Source of the DNA: Brachionus plicatilis
Lineage: Eukaryota > Rotifera > Eurotatoria > Ploima > Brachionidae
DNA length: 64,000 nucleotides
Reading direction: 5' to 3'
Assembly (NCBI GenBank): GCA_010279815.1
Contig: QEOQ01000640.1
Coordinates: forward strand, 1,640,963-1,704,962
Each line of letters begins with the position of its first letter. Position 1 is the stretch's first letter. Of this stretch, positions 1-11,330 are shown piece after piece. The notes under the pieces are model-generated. The model did no database searches. It was not told the origin of the DNA and saw only the letters and a list, made by a program, of their open reading frames with translations. Both the position numbers and the translations under genes were made by a program.

Positions 1-1985
1 GCAAATTAAAAATATTTTATAATAGGCGAGATGTACTTTGGTGCATGGTCCATAAGCTGGTAGCTTAATTTAAAGTGCAGCATAATCGAACGAGGGAATA
101 CGGTATTTTGGTGAGAAATTTATATTTAAACTCTTACAAATGTCAATAAGTCCAGAATTTCTTTAAATACCTTCTTTAAATATTCTTTAAACAACACACA
201 CCTAGAGTTTGTTGTTCAGTATTTTATCTCAAGAAAGAAAATTTGGTAATTTTTATCTATATTTTTTTTAAACTCAATAACTCACAATTAAATGTGTGTT
301 TCTAAGGTTGTGTGCTGATCAGGATTTGAATATGTGTTGCTCAGATTCGATTGTGTACTGGTCATACTTAAGTGTGTTGTGTTTAGGTACACCCTTTATT
401 AATATAAAAAAAATATATTTTTTTAGAATTCATTCAAAAATTAGAATTGAACTCAATAATTTATCAATCTATTTATTGAGTTTTAATTTTTTTATCTGAA
501 GGAACAAAGCCTTAGCAAAGATATATAAATAAATAAACATGGTATTTAAAATTTAGTTGAAGAAGGGTTGAAAAAAAAAATTAACAAAGTGAAGTTTAGA
601 AAGTTAAACTTCAAAATAAAATTCAAATGGACAATATCAAAAATTCAATTCAAATTACTAAAATATTTTGACTCAGATTTTTTATTTTACAATTTTCAAT
701 TCTATTATTTTTAATCAAAGAATATAAAAAAAACATAAAAATTTATAAGTAATATTATCAATCGATAGCGCTGATTCTCTTCTACAAGAATGTATGTTTA
801 AATAAGCCTTTACATTTCATACTTTAGCGCCAGGGAGATAAGAACTTTAAAAACCCAATTAATTTAGTTCTGAACTTTGGAACTCATTTCATAACTGTAT
901 GGTAAATCTACCGGTACTACCAATTATTTCCCGAATTACAGGAAGTCAAAGACAACCAATTAAATTGATCAAATTATTTCTTTAAAAGTTTATTTTACTT
1001 TATTTTTTTTTCATTATTTCCATAGTTTATTTTTTAATCTGAGCGGAGCTTTAGCTTAATATTAAAGCAGTTTGAGAAAAGACGTCCTAAGTTTTTCTCA
1101 TAAAATTTATTTGTTTTTAGTTTTTTTTAGTTTTATATAATTTAGGATTCGGGTCTCGTGTCCCAATAAAGTCTTTAATTAAATCTTTATTGTTTTAATC
1201 CGGAATCCTCGAGTCTCAAGTAAGACTTGGAAATTCTGACTGGATAGAGACAAAAGGCCTTCCAGAAAAAACCAATAAGTTTACAATACAAATAAACAAA
1301 TAAATAATAACTAGCTTTTTTTTTGGTTTAATTATAAAGTACTCTTATTAATTTAGGGATTTTTTAAAATATTTTAGATATATTTTTTGTAAAATTAAAA
1401 AAAAAATTATTTTAGATCTAACTTAAATTTAATATATTTTTAATTTAACCTTAAATTGTTTTAATTTTAATTTCATACATTAAAAAAAATCGAAGTTAAT
1501 AATCAAAACTAACTTTATCAAAAAAATTATTGCTGAAACATAATTAAATTGTGCTTTTTTTTAAAAGAAAATGATTTATCTAAATTAATCTTTTTTGCTG
1601 AATAATAATCAAATGGAAAATTGAAAAATTACCAACAAATAAGCTATGCGGAGACATTTTGGTCAAAATCTTGAAAAAAAATCAAAATTTGAGTTTAATT
1701 TTATTGTTAACCTTATAACAAAATATTTAAAAAAAGTGTGAAAATCTATCTCTAGCTTTAATAGTTTGAAAAAAAAATTTTAATAAAAAAATCTCAAATA
1801 TTTTTTTTTGCCTACAAAAACTTTTAATGGAGGATAAAAAGATTAGAATTAGATTTAATATTTAAGAAAGTATCTAAATCATTTACTTTTAGGTAAGAAA
1901 GAAAGAAAGATTGTTTATTTTTTGGGATAATACCTTTTTTAGTAAAGATAAAAATGAAACAATAATTTTTCCCATTTTTAATGCA

Positions 1986-2034
1986 TTCTCTATTGACATT
2001 TGGTGATTTTGAATTACCAAATGTCAATAGAGAA
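1986..2034. repeat. Perfect 19-bp inverted repeat, 11-nt loop
   Basis: The left arm 1986-2004 (TTCTCTATTGACATTTGGT) is exactly the reverse complement of 2016-2034, with an 11-base spacer. It sits at the end of LINE debris, so a rearrangement of LINE sequence (snap-back) is a likely origin. Function unknown. Confidence 0.85.
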
Positions 2035-2275
2035 TTGTTGTCTTTTTTTTTCCATTTTTGGTGAAAACATCTTGTTAGATATTACATAGCAGAGCATTTT
2101 CATGAAAATATTAAGGCCTTGGATCTATAATGTTGAAAGAAATATCATTTTTTAGATTGATAATAGAAAAGATAGCTGAATTTTGAATTACTTTTAGTCT
2201 TTTGATAATGGTTTCTGAAAAAGAATTAAGAAAAGGAAAAGAATAATCCAAAAAAGTTAAAATTAAATCCTAATG
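1986..2275 (-). mobile_element. Degenerate LINE reverse-transcriptase remnant
   Basis: Reading the minus strand from about 2275 downwards gives a decayed version of the LINE segment 'DYSFPFLNSFSET.IKRL...NSA'. The better preserved copies at 5908-6120 and 44205-44350 carry the same motif ('NSFSETNIKKIQ..QNSAV'). Stops and frameshifts interrupt it. It is the region just after the RT palm of a jockey-like non-LTR retrotransposon. The left end carries a perfect hairpin (1986-2034). Confidence 0.5.
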
Positions 2276-3081
2276 TTTTTGGGTTTTAGACTAAATTTTT
2301 TATTTGAGAGATTTTCATTTAAGTTAAGTCTTAAATGAATAAATGCTTTTAAAAATTTTTAGATTATTAATTAAATGCTTATTTTTTCAGTAAAAAAATT
2401 TAATTTAACATTTTTTTTAATTTGTAAATAAAATTCGTTGAATTAATGATGCATTCATTTAATTAATTTGCAAAATTTAAATCATCTGTATTTTTCATTA
2501 TTTTCTTAGTCACAAATAAATGACGTCATTTGTAAGTTAACCAAAAGTAAATTTTTTCTATTTTTCTTTTTAAATATTCTTAAAATTTTCATTTTTTATA
2601 TGAATTGAGGGTTTGATTTCGCAAAAATTGCATAAATTAACATTTGAATAAAAAAGAATGATACCAAATGACAATTTATTAATTAAATGTAAAAAATAAA
2701 AATTCAAGCGCAAATTGCAGCCAGTCAAAGCCTAGACTTATTATGATGAAACATTGCATTATTTATTGAGTATGTTTAGAGCATACGCCAATGTTAGCTT
2801 TATCTAAAAATCACGTCATTACGTAACTGTTATGTCTAAGTTAATAGAATAATTTTCATTTTAGATTTGAAAATAATTTTCCTGCCTACAGACAGCTTGT
2901 AAATTTTTGCTTCTAGATCCAACACTGAAAAACACTCTCAAACCATTTTGACTTGGATTTGAGGCTTTTATTTTCTGGCGTCTCCAACCTACGCTTTATT
3001 TCATAATTCAAAATTATTATTAAAAAAATTGTTAGCATGTTTTTTTCTCTGACTTAAATTTATAATTTACATTAAGGAAAA

Positions 3082-4468
3082 ATGATTGCATCATTTCGAC
3101 TTTTGTGTGCCAAAAGCGGACTGAACAGCACAGTATGCTTTAAATCTGGCACCGAAAATGATGGCCATCTGCTTAAATTTCTATTAAATCGCTCATTGAA
3201 CAATACAAAAATTGCGCCAAGCACAAGTCGCCTAAAATCTCGGCTGATCCAGGCCGACAAATGTGAATTTGGTCTTGTCTTCGACATAGATGGAGTGCTG
3301 ATCAGGGGCAAAACAATTCTTCCCAGGACCAAAGAATGCATCAAGTTATTGACAGACAAAAGTGGAAATTTTAGCATACCAACCATTTTTTTGACCAATG
3401 CGGGCAACGAACTCAAAAGTTCGAAAGCAGCCAAGCTAAGCAATCTACTGGGAATTAAAATCAGTCCTGACCAAGTGGTCATGTCACACAGCCCTCTAAA
3501 ATTACTGAAAAATTTTCACAATAAAAGATGTCTAATATCTGGCCAGGGTCCTGTGGTCGACATTGCAAAAAATTTGGGCTTCACCAGTGTAATCACTATT
3601 GACGAACTTCGTCAATACTACCCTCATTTGGATGTGGTCGATCACAAAAGAAGAAATTTTGCAGTAAATTTTATTTTAATAAAAATTTAAAAATTAACAA
3701 AAAAAAATGCATTTTTAGCCATGTGTTTTGGGCAGATATTTTCCGCCCATAGAAGCAGTTGTTTTGTTTGGCGAGTCGGTCAGATGGGAGACATCGTTGC
3801 AGCTGATAGTTGATGTTTTGATGAGCAATGGAAGGCTTGATGAAAAAACCACAAAATTTCCGGATGTAAATCTGCCAATCTTGGCCTGTAATGCGGATAT
3901 GGTGTGGATGGCCGAAGCGTCAATGCCTCGCTTTGGTCATGGCGCCTTTTTGCACTGCCTAGAGCAAATATATGGAAAATTGAGCGGAAAAGAGTTGAAA
4001 TATTCAGCAATAGTAGGCAAACCAAGTGAAATAAGTTACTATTATGCCGAGAATGTGCTGAACGAGCACGCTGCATCAATTGGCTACCCGAATCCGATCA
4101 AAAGAATGTATGCCATTGGTGACAATTTGGATACGGATATCTACGGGGCTAATATTTATAACCAAATTTTGAGCAATAACAATAGGTCACGAGAGAGAAG
4201 GGCTTTGATGAATTTAGGAGAACGAGCGGATTTTGAGGGCGAAGATGAGACCGATTTTGTGTCTCAAGCCGAGTCTATTAGGTCCATACTTGTTAGGACA
4301 GGGGTCTTTCAAGGAGATATTGACAAGCACTGTGTGGACATGAATTTGGCACACAAAGACATGGTCATCGATCCAAGTCTTATTAGACCTCACATAATTA
4401 GTGATAATTGCCTTGAGGCGGTAAAAACTGTTTTCGAGATTGAGAACTTTAAATCTAAAGCTCAATGA
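3082..4468 (+). CDS. HDHD5: HDHD5/CECR5-type HAD-superfamily hydrolase
   Basis: Two exons, 3082-3663 and 3719-4468, are joined across a 55-nt GT-AG intron in phase 0. The product is 443 aa, close to the roughly 420 aa of human HDHD5. All HAD motifs are visible: motif I DIDG (nucleophile D68, acid D70), motif II TNAGN (T105), motif III lysine K295 in GKPSE, and motif IV GDNLDTD (D329, D334). The segment after the intron, 'YFPPIEAVVLFGE.VRWE', is characteristic of the CECR5 subfamily. The first 60 residues are rich in R, K, S and N with few acids, compatible with a mitochondrial targeting peptide, where the mammalian protein is reported; that part is inference. Substrate unknown. A long insert of N, R and E residues follows motif IV. 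An AATAAA at about 4604 is a plausible poly(A) signal. Confidence 0.93.
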
Positions 4469-5401
4469 TTGTAAATTATTTTTAATGTTTTTATCTATTC
4501 TTTAGTCTAAAATGTCTTTGTCTTATTTTTAGGATAATTATATATTTATAAAAAAATTGTTTCTTTTTTATCAAAAGTTAAAAATCTATTGAAATATGTA
4601 TTTAATAAAAAAATCCTAGTTGGTTAAATGATCTTTTTCGAACAAATAAAGAACAAAATTATTTTAATATTTAATAAAAAAAATTTGTTTGATTTAAGTT
4701 TCTTTCTTAAAACAATCAAAAATTGAGCTAACATCGCCTGTAAGAAATGCTGATCAACTGATCAACTTACATTTTACTAAAATTTAAATTATAGATTTTA
4801 ATTGGCAATTTTTGATTTTGTAATAATCGCATTTTTTAATTTTAAAAAAATTTTATGTTGATAAATGAAACAAATTTATCAAATGTACTTCGGAATCAAA
4901 ATGATAAAAAATTATAATTAATTTTTATGTAATTAATTATAATTTTTTATTTACTTGAGTCAAGTAAATTCTCAGTTAAGCTAAGCTAAAACAAAATGAT
5001 TTGTCTCTTTAAAAACTTTGTCTCAATTTAATTATATTAAATAAAGATAATTGTAGATTAAAAAGAAGGCTCTATATTAGCCTGTCTAATCAAAAGTGAA
5101 TTTGTCAAATAAAAATAATTCATTTTTTCTTATGAAAAATGAATTCTTTAAATATAATTAAAAGTCAAGTATTAAATTAGGGCTGTTAATTATCTGTACT
5201 GCGAAAATAATTACTTTCTGTTGAGACTTATAACTTTATGTTGAAAAAATAAAAATTCTATTTTGGCCAGAAAAAAGTGAACAAAATTAAAATTTCACAA
5301 ATTCCAACACATTTTGTGTGCATCATGATTTTGTGCGTCACGCAGATTTTTTTCTCAAAATAATGGGTAACAAAATCGAGGTCAGACTATACTATTCATA
5401 A
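4469..5401. other. HDHD5 3' flank
   Basis: AT-rich sequence with no gene seen. It contains short runs of near self-complementary AT sequence (around 4900-4950) and probably the HDHD5 3' UTR. Confidence 0.5.
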
Positions 5402-6610
5402 AAAAAATTATTATTATTTTTTATTTGTGTTATCAGTGCCGAGTTAAAGCTCCTTCAGATTAAAAAAAAAAATAAAAATAAAAATGTAAAGAAAAAATAA
5501 GATAAAATTAAAATAAGTTAAAATATAATTAAAAGACAATTAAAAAAATAAAAATAAAAATGTAAAGAAAAAATAAGATAAAATTAAAATAAATTAAAAT
5601 ATAATTAAAAGACAATTAAAATTGATAAATTGTAAGAGGTGACATGTGCAAAGTGTTTGAGTATTGAGCAGTTCAGGAAAGAAAGGAGAAATAGTAAGAT
5701 AGCAATTACACAATGAAGTTGGGTATTCAACATACCTTGATTCAAAACCCGCTTGATAACCAATGGAACAGAATGACGCAGTCCTCTCGCTGCATATCTT
5801 TCGCTCAATTCAATAAGTCTATTCGAGACAGTTAAGAGTTTAAGTTTATTAAAGGCCTCATGACGCAAAATATTGGAAGGAGTATCATATTTTAGTTTTA
5901 GTTTAACTCAGCAGTTCATTTTATAATGAACTGCTGAGTTTTGTAAGACTTGAATTTTTTTAATGTTTGTCTCCGAAAATGAATTCAGACACGGAAAAGA
6001 GTAATCAATTATAAATCCGATTAAAGATTTATAAAGGTTTCCAAGTGTGTAATAATTAAGACCCCATTTTTTGTTTGACAATATTTTTAAACCGTGAACT
6101 ACAACGCTGTTTAATTTCATAAACCATTGAGGTAAAGGTTAATTGTGAATCAAATTTTATAACTAAAAACTTTATTTCCTTTTGACTCTCAATTTTAATT
6201 TCAAAAATTTTTAATTTCAATTTTATATTTTCCTTATTACATTTAGTGAAGACATTAAAGCAAGACTTTTCAACAGATGTTTTCATCTTCCACATGAAAA
6301 GCCGTTTTTCTTGTTCGTCTAAGTATTTGCTTATCTTATTTTCTAGATTTCTTTTTTCTTAAAAATATAGAATGTGACCAAGTCATCAGCAAAAAGAAGA
6401 GAGTATTCACTATTTGTTTTATTTCTTTTAGGTAAATCATTGATAAAAATACTTAAAAGTAATGGATGAATTACTGAGCCTTGAAGAACACTTGCAGTAA
6501 TATGGTATTCATCAGTTATTTTACCATTTAAATTTAAATTTACTTTAAATGATCTCGAGTCTAAGAATGAATTAATCCAATGTATTAGATAAGAAGAAAC
6601 CTTGTTTTAT
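5402..6610 (-). mobile_element. 5'-truncated, decayed LINE (jockey-like reverse transcriptase)
   Basis: Read on the minus strand this is one non-LTR retrotransposon from RT palm to 3' tail. Near 6382-6393 lies the catalytic FADD box (LLFADDLV). Before it is 'ASVLQGS...PLLLSIFINDLP', RT motif B/C territory. It is followed by the thumb region at 6056-6295 and 5908-6120 (NSFSETNIKKIQVLQNSAV), then the C-terminal piece at 5605-5868 (RLIELSERY..RGLR). The 3' end is a 'ctttaactcggca' motif and an A/T-rich tail ending near 5402. A tandem duplication of about 70 bp of the A-rich tail lies at 5460-5620. Frameshifts break the frame, so it is dead. Confidence 0.8.
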
Positions 6611-6649
6611 TAAGATGTTTTGTTCTTAAAATTGATTTATTTGTCTTCC

Positions 6650-6880
6650 TGTTCATTCTGAATTTTCTTCAAAGCTGTTTTGACTGATAGCTTGCTTAAC
6701 AACTTCGTTGGATGATTGATCCACTTGATTTGAACATTCAGTTGTTAAACTGTTTGATTTAGACTCGAAGGTACTGTCGTTTTCAGTTTTTAAGACAATT
6801 TATGGTTTCTTTGATTCTTTTTCGGTGAACCCTCTTTCATTTGGATCAGATTCGGAAAATCTCTTGATTTGATTTTTAAA
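6650..6880 (-). pseudogene. Degraded coding-like segment of unknown origin
   Basis: On the minus strand one frame reads with protein-like composition for about 75 codons, rich in S, N, E and K (for example 'RFSESDPNERGFTEKESKKP', then a stop, then 'TENDSTFESKSNSL'). A single stop codon lies in the middle and another at the end. It could be a LINE ORF1 fragment, since it lies directly upstream of the LINE at 5402-6610, or a host pseudogene. Not recognised. Confidence 0.3.
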
Positions 6881-7332
6881 AAATTTTTCGGAACTATTGA
6901 AATATTAATGCGCTCGAAAAATTTTTTAAATGCAAAGCTCTTTTTAAATTTAGATGCTTATTAGTTCAATTTCTGATTTTATATTCCTGCGTAAAATCCG
7001 TTAAATAAATTAAAAAATTTTCTCAACTGTTAAGCACTTTCTCGTCATCCCGACAAAAACCAATAAAAAATAATTTAATTACTTAACAGATCATTTTTAT
7101 GCCTTTTTTGACTTTTGTGACATGTCGCTAACTTTGACACTAAATTTTGTAAAAACATTATTTTTAGGCCTTTTTCGACCATTAGGACATGTCACATTAT
7201 TCGAAAAAGGTCAAATAGTGACATGTCAAAATAAAAATTAAGTTACTATTTTTTTGTTCGTTATATGTTTATTTAGTCTAAATTTTGTTTAAAAAGAAAT
7301 TTAAAATCATGTAACAATCATAAAAACAATTC

Positions 7333-8097
7333 ATGATGCCACTTTTATCTCTCTTTAGTAAACTGCTTAATATTATGCAAGCAATAATCAAACTTATCAA
7401 TTTACAAATTGACCAGATAAAATTGCATTTTAAACACGAACTAGATCGGAAGGGTATAGACGGTTTGGTGAACATGTGTTTACATATTAGGTGAACAATT
7501 TATGTTCTCGGGTTCGGTGAATTAAGTTCACATAAAATATAAATTGTTAACTTAGTTTTGTTTTGATCACTTGGCTGAGTCTAACATTCATTTTCTTACG
7601 AGCACAATACAATCTTAAATGATGTTGCAAAATTGAACTTTATGAATTTGAAACTACTTTAAATAAAGGCATTAAAAGTGTTTTCATTTAGACCAAGTCT
7701 AAAAATGAAAAAAATTAATTGTTGTCTCCAGATCATCAGAACTTAACATTTATCAAAAATATATTCATTAAAAATATCGATAGCAATTTTGCTTATTTCA
7801 TTGAGACTTTAAACGCTAAGCATTTCAGCGTTCAAAAATCTCTCTAAAAAATCTCACTTAAAAAACTTCATGAATCAAATCCACGCAATGGCTTTAGGCT
7901 TATTATAATATTTCAGAGTAATTAGGAACTCTAGTTACACTCAGAGTGAAACTAGAGCAATTAAACTGACCACAAATGAGATTAATACCGTGAATACAAT
8001 CGGGTCTACTACAGCGACTGCTACGGAAACTACTATGTTAAATCCAAATATACTTTCGTGTTCGTTTCGAAAAAAGTATTTTAAAAACCAAGGTTGA
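7333..8097 (+). CDS. Possible two-exon small gene, unknown
   Basis: Exon 1, 7333-7490, begins ATGATG right after an in-frame stop at 7321 and ends at a GTGAAC donor in phase 2. Exon 2 begins after TTTCAG at 7916 (or after ATTAG at 7925; both keep the frame) and ends with TGA at 8095-8097. The joined product is about 109-112 aa. It has a hydrophobic, leucine/isoleucine-rich N-terminal half (about residues 3-33), a charged K/H/D stretch, then a Ser/Thr-rich region ending in a basic tail. Codon phase agrees across the intron and base composition is richer than the surroundings, but neither half is recognised. The donor lies in a GGTGAAC-rich stretch like part of the element at 22580-23380, so a transposon origin is possible. 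Confidence 0.35.
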
Positions 8098-8639
8098 ATG
8101 TAAATTTTCATTCTTAAGAGCAAATTATCTTACTTTTGTTAATATTGGACTTTTAGCTTTAAAAGCCTTTATATTGATTTTGTTTTTGTGTTGCCGGATA
8201 TACTCAAAAATTGAAAGGAAAGAAAAAAATCTCAATAAAGGAAAAAAAAATTATTTATTTTATATGCAATAAAGATAAATTTATTTATGAAGATTTTAGA
8301 AAAATATAAATAATCTAAATAATAATAAATTGAAGACTTGCCGTTACATGTTACATGAAAATTCGGTTCATCAGAGACAATTTGTTTGGAAACAAAGGCT
8401 TTAGAGAGTTGCTTTGTTTTGAATGTATTTTTATCATATAAACTTATTAACCAGGCTATGTTTGCTTAAGATTTTAATCACTTGCTTAATTAAATTTTAA
8501 ATAAAAAAATTTGTTAATAAAAAAATAGTTTTTTTAAATTGTTTATTTAAAATTAAAATATTCCAATAAATATAAACCGCATTAATTTTTATTTTCTATA
8601 TCAAAAGATATAATGTTGAAATTATTGTTGATTACAAGA

Positions 8640-9330
8640 TAGTTTTTGCGGTCATTTAATTTTTACACTCTGATCATTAACGAGATAAAATTTTCCTTTC
8701 GATATTGAATATGACCCAAAAATGTCCTGACTTTGAATATGTCGCTGTTAACAGTTTGAACTTCCTTTTACCAATTATAATTACAACTGGCAAATCTTTC
8801 ATAAAAATATTTAATTTTCTTGCTTGGATAAAAACAAAATAAGGATTTGTATGAAATTCTTCACTTGTATTGAAAATCTTGCAAGTCTTTGTATTTTATC
8901 AATGTATTGATTCTTGACTGCAATGTTTGTAATTTTTTTTAAAATCTCAGTTGGGCTAAAAATTTCTGCCGATTTTAAAATTTCCCTTTCAAGTTCAGCT
9001 TCTATCTTGTAGATTTCAGGCTCAATATTTTTTTTTCATTGCACCATCTCTCATTTACTCCTCAAAGAACATTGCTTTATTGTATTGTTTTTGAGGTGTG
9101 GGTTGAGGCGATTTTTAAGCGATTATGTCCCTGTCATTATCAGTTTCATCAAAGAAAAACTTTAATTATACCAATTTCAGAAAGTGAAGGCCTTTTTTAA
9201 CCAGATTCTAACAAAATTCTTCTTCAATCAAACTATTAACTATAGCCAGGTTAAAAACAATAGCTGCCCACGTATAATGAACTTTAAAATTTAATAGAAC
9301 TAAAATCAAGACATAATTCAAAGTAATTTG
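8640..9330 (-). pseudogene. Decayed transposase-like or host coding remnant
   Basis: On the minus strand, 8809-9030 is open for about 73 codons with coding-like composition (from 'NIEPEIYKIEAELEREI' to a stop). Around 9220-9295 another frame reads 'FKVHYTWAAIVFNLAIVNSL', which resembles the helical C-terminal part of DDE transposases of the Harbinger type. Frames are broken by stops and there is no start codon. Family assignment is uncertain. Confidence 0.3.
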
Positions 9331-9385
9331 GCACTTTTTAGTTTTTAATGTAAAATTAAGGTTCCAGATATTCAAAACATTAGAG

Positions 9386-10402
9386 CTATCTGAATTTCTA
9401 ATTCTTGACTTTAAATTCGTAAACTACGTCCTTTGAGACCCTATTGTTCATTTTTTTCTGGGAGACTCAAAAAAAAAAATGTCCAGGTGTCTAATAAGAA
9501 TTGAATATTTAAAAAGCTGTAGGTCTTTCAGACTCAATTACTCAAAGATAAAATTCAAATCTTTTTTAAAATTAAAGATACTCTGAAAAAAATAAAAATT
9601 TCTACTCACTGGTATATAGTTTTGTTTGAAAAAAAGGGTGTGCCAATTTTTATTATTGAAAAAATGTCAAAAAGAATACCTTTTTTCAGTTTAATCGTAT
9701 GAAGTTCCTGGGATTATTTAATAAATAACTTTTTTATATTATAAACAAACAAAACAAAATTTTTTTGTTTTACTTTTTGAATTTATCATTTATTATATTT
9801 AAATTAAGTATCAAAATCATGTGATTTAATTCAAATTTTTAATATTTTAATTATATTGATAATTTTTTGAATATTTTAACTAAATATTAAAACCAATTCA
9901 ATTAAATATTATTATGCCACCAAAGTCTAAATTTATTCGTTCTCGCAGTAGTAACCTTGGAGTATTTTGCAAGGAAAAAATTATTAATTTCGAAAATGAT
10001 GATAAAATGGAGGTTGATGTTGAACCTGATAATGATAATAATTATCAAGAATCCTTTTTTTCATCAGAGCTTTAAACAGAGTAATCCGATTGTGAAGTTT
10101 TCCTTCAAAAAGTATGATCACAATAGATATTTCCCTTTTATCAGAGTGAGTTGAATTTTTATTACTAAAAGAGATGTTTAACAGCCTTTTAATTTTTTAA
10201 TTTATTTCTTATTTTATAATAACTAAATGAAAATAATAATACCCTAAAACACTTTAAATCAAGACACTAATCCAACGTTTTCTGGGTTGAGATGATTGTA
10301 AAAATTCAACTAACTGTCCGCCCAAAGAAAATGAATTTTAGGGTTTCAAAGGACGTGGCCTTCGAATTTCAAAATTTAGAAATTCAGATAGCGCTTAAGT
10401 AT
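9386..10402. mobile_element. DNA transposon-like element with about 80-bp diverged terminal repeats
   Basis: The left end (9386 onward, GCTATCTGAATTTCTAA...) and the reverse complement of the right end (to about 10402) match over roughly 80 bp at perhaps 75-80% identity, including ACGTCCTTTGA and TTCATTTTCT blocks. Between them lies a short + strand ORF (9914-10075), so this is a non-autonomous element about 1.0 kb long. I could not settle the target-site duplication; the right flank shows TTAA and the left TTAG. Confidence 0.6.
9914..10075 (+). CDS. 53-aa acidic ORF inside the 9386-10402 element
   Basis: ATG to TAA, 53 codons. The N-terminus is basic (PPKSKFIRSRSS) and the C-terminal half acidic and Asn-rich (NFENDDKMEVDVEPDNDN). 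It looks like the truncated N-terminus of a transposon-encoded protein kept in a deletion derivative. Not recognised as a host gene. Confidence 0.3.
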   Translation: MPPKSKFIRSRSSNLGVFCKEKIINFENDDKMEVDVEPDNDNNYQESFFSSEL

Positions 10403-10446
10403 TGAATTAATATAATTCTACGTTCTGGGCAAATCAAATAGTTGTA

Positions 10447-11175
10447 AAGGGTGATGCATAAGTAAATGGATAAAAATTAAAAGCGAATAGTTCAGTAAAT
10501 AAATAATATATTAAGTTTTGTTATTTTTTATATTGTTAAGAATTTATTTTTTAATAGAATTATGATTTTTAAATAATGAAAAAACTTCATCGTGTCCGTT
10601 TTTTCTGAGCTTTGTTTTGACCCTCACCATATAGGGATTTCACAAAATTTAAGTCGAATTCCTTCAACTTCAATTTAAAACGGTTAATCAGCTGCTGCTC
10701 AGTTGAGACTTGCCAACCTCCCTTGTATACTTTTTCACTTAAACAAACCCAAAAATCTTCGATTGGACGCGATTGACGGACATTTGGCGGGTTGTTATCC
10801 TTGGTCACATAATTTACATTTTCGTTCATCCATGTTGTGCTTTGAATAGAATAGTGAGCAGGTGCTAAGTCAGTCCAAAAAATGTACTCAAGATTTTGAT
10901 GATACTCATGCATAAAGGCGTTTTTTCAAGCATTCATGAATATAGTGCGCTCCAAGATCGGATTTTGTCATTTGTGAAATCATATTTTTGACTGCTTTTC
11001 GTAAAGCCTTTCGTTCAGACACAGAAAGTCCCATTTAAAAAAATGGTATTTTTTTTTTAATTTAATAGCTAAATTTTAATAGTTTATAAATATATATATA
11101 TAGAGGATCACTTGATCATTTGCATGACTAAACTAGTTGACTAAACTTTTGTCCATTTACTTATGCATCACCCGT
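10447..11175 (-). mobile_element. Internally deleted Tc1/mariner transposon with TIRs and TA duplications
   Basis: The ends are inverted repeats (left GGGTGATGCATAAGTAAATG from 10449; right end its reverse complement up to 11173, with one or two mismatches over about 27 bp), flanked by TA at 10445-10446 and 11176-11177. On the minus strand the first segment (about 11037 to 10912) encodes a helix-turn-helix-like start 'GLSVSERKALRKAVKN'. The second (10913-10587) encodes the transposase C-terminus with 'FWTDLAPAHYS' (second catalytic Asp) and 'NPPNVRQSRPIEDFW' (third acidic position). The first catalytic Asp and the region between are missing, so the copy is non-autonomous. Confidence 0.85.
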
Positions 11176-11177
11176 TA

Positions 11178-11330
11178 GTATTAGATGAAACGACTTGTCA
11201 TTTTGACTGTGACATAAAAAACGATGCTAAATTTTCCCATAATCAAGCATTCTCTAATTTAAAATACTTAAAAAAAAATGTTGGTACAAAAACGGTTAAT
11301 AAACTCTTCAATTATCCGTTCTTTTTTTAG
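11178..11330 (+). pseudogene. Short open coding-like stretch beside the Tc1 insertion
   Basis: Directly right of the TA duplication a frame reads 'LDETTCHFDCDIKNDAKF...' for about 50 codons to a TAG, with Cys/His and balanced composition unlike the surrounding AT sequence. It has no start codon and may be the piece of an older element into which the Tc1 copy inserted. Unrecognised. Confidence 0.25.

Larger units (their letters stand above)
1..3081. other. Intergenic AT-rich region upstream of HDHD5
   Basis: No host gene could be supported here. Around 90-112 an ACGGTAT-ended stretch resembles the right terminal repeat of the MITE at 58217-58853, so a related element may end here. Around 490-535 and 1040-1310 there are segments like the LINE 3' tails found elsewhere in the window (a 'tctgaaggagc...' type motif followed by taaataaa-rich tails). 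1986-2275 is a LINE remnant listed separately. The last 250 bases before 3082 should hold the HDHD5 promoter and 5' UTR, but I see no recognisable motif. Confidence 0.5.

Noticed and set aside
296..499. 67-codon frame near the left edge
   Set aside because: No splice or family support; it runs into Phe/Ile-rich AT sequence.
3072..3482. Long minus-strand open frame over HDHD5 exon 1
   Set aside because: It is the antisense shadow of a well-supported exon in less AT-rich DNA.
3780..4465. Minus-strand frames over HDHD5 exon 2
   Set aside because: Antisense shadows; composition (His/Arg/Ser rich) is that of a reversed coding strand.
5460..5620. A-rich tandem repeat as a possible origin or regulatory array
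   Set aside because: It is a duplicated A-rich LINE 3' end; the same block occurs at 19140-19230.
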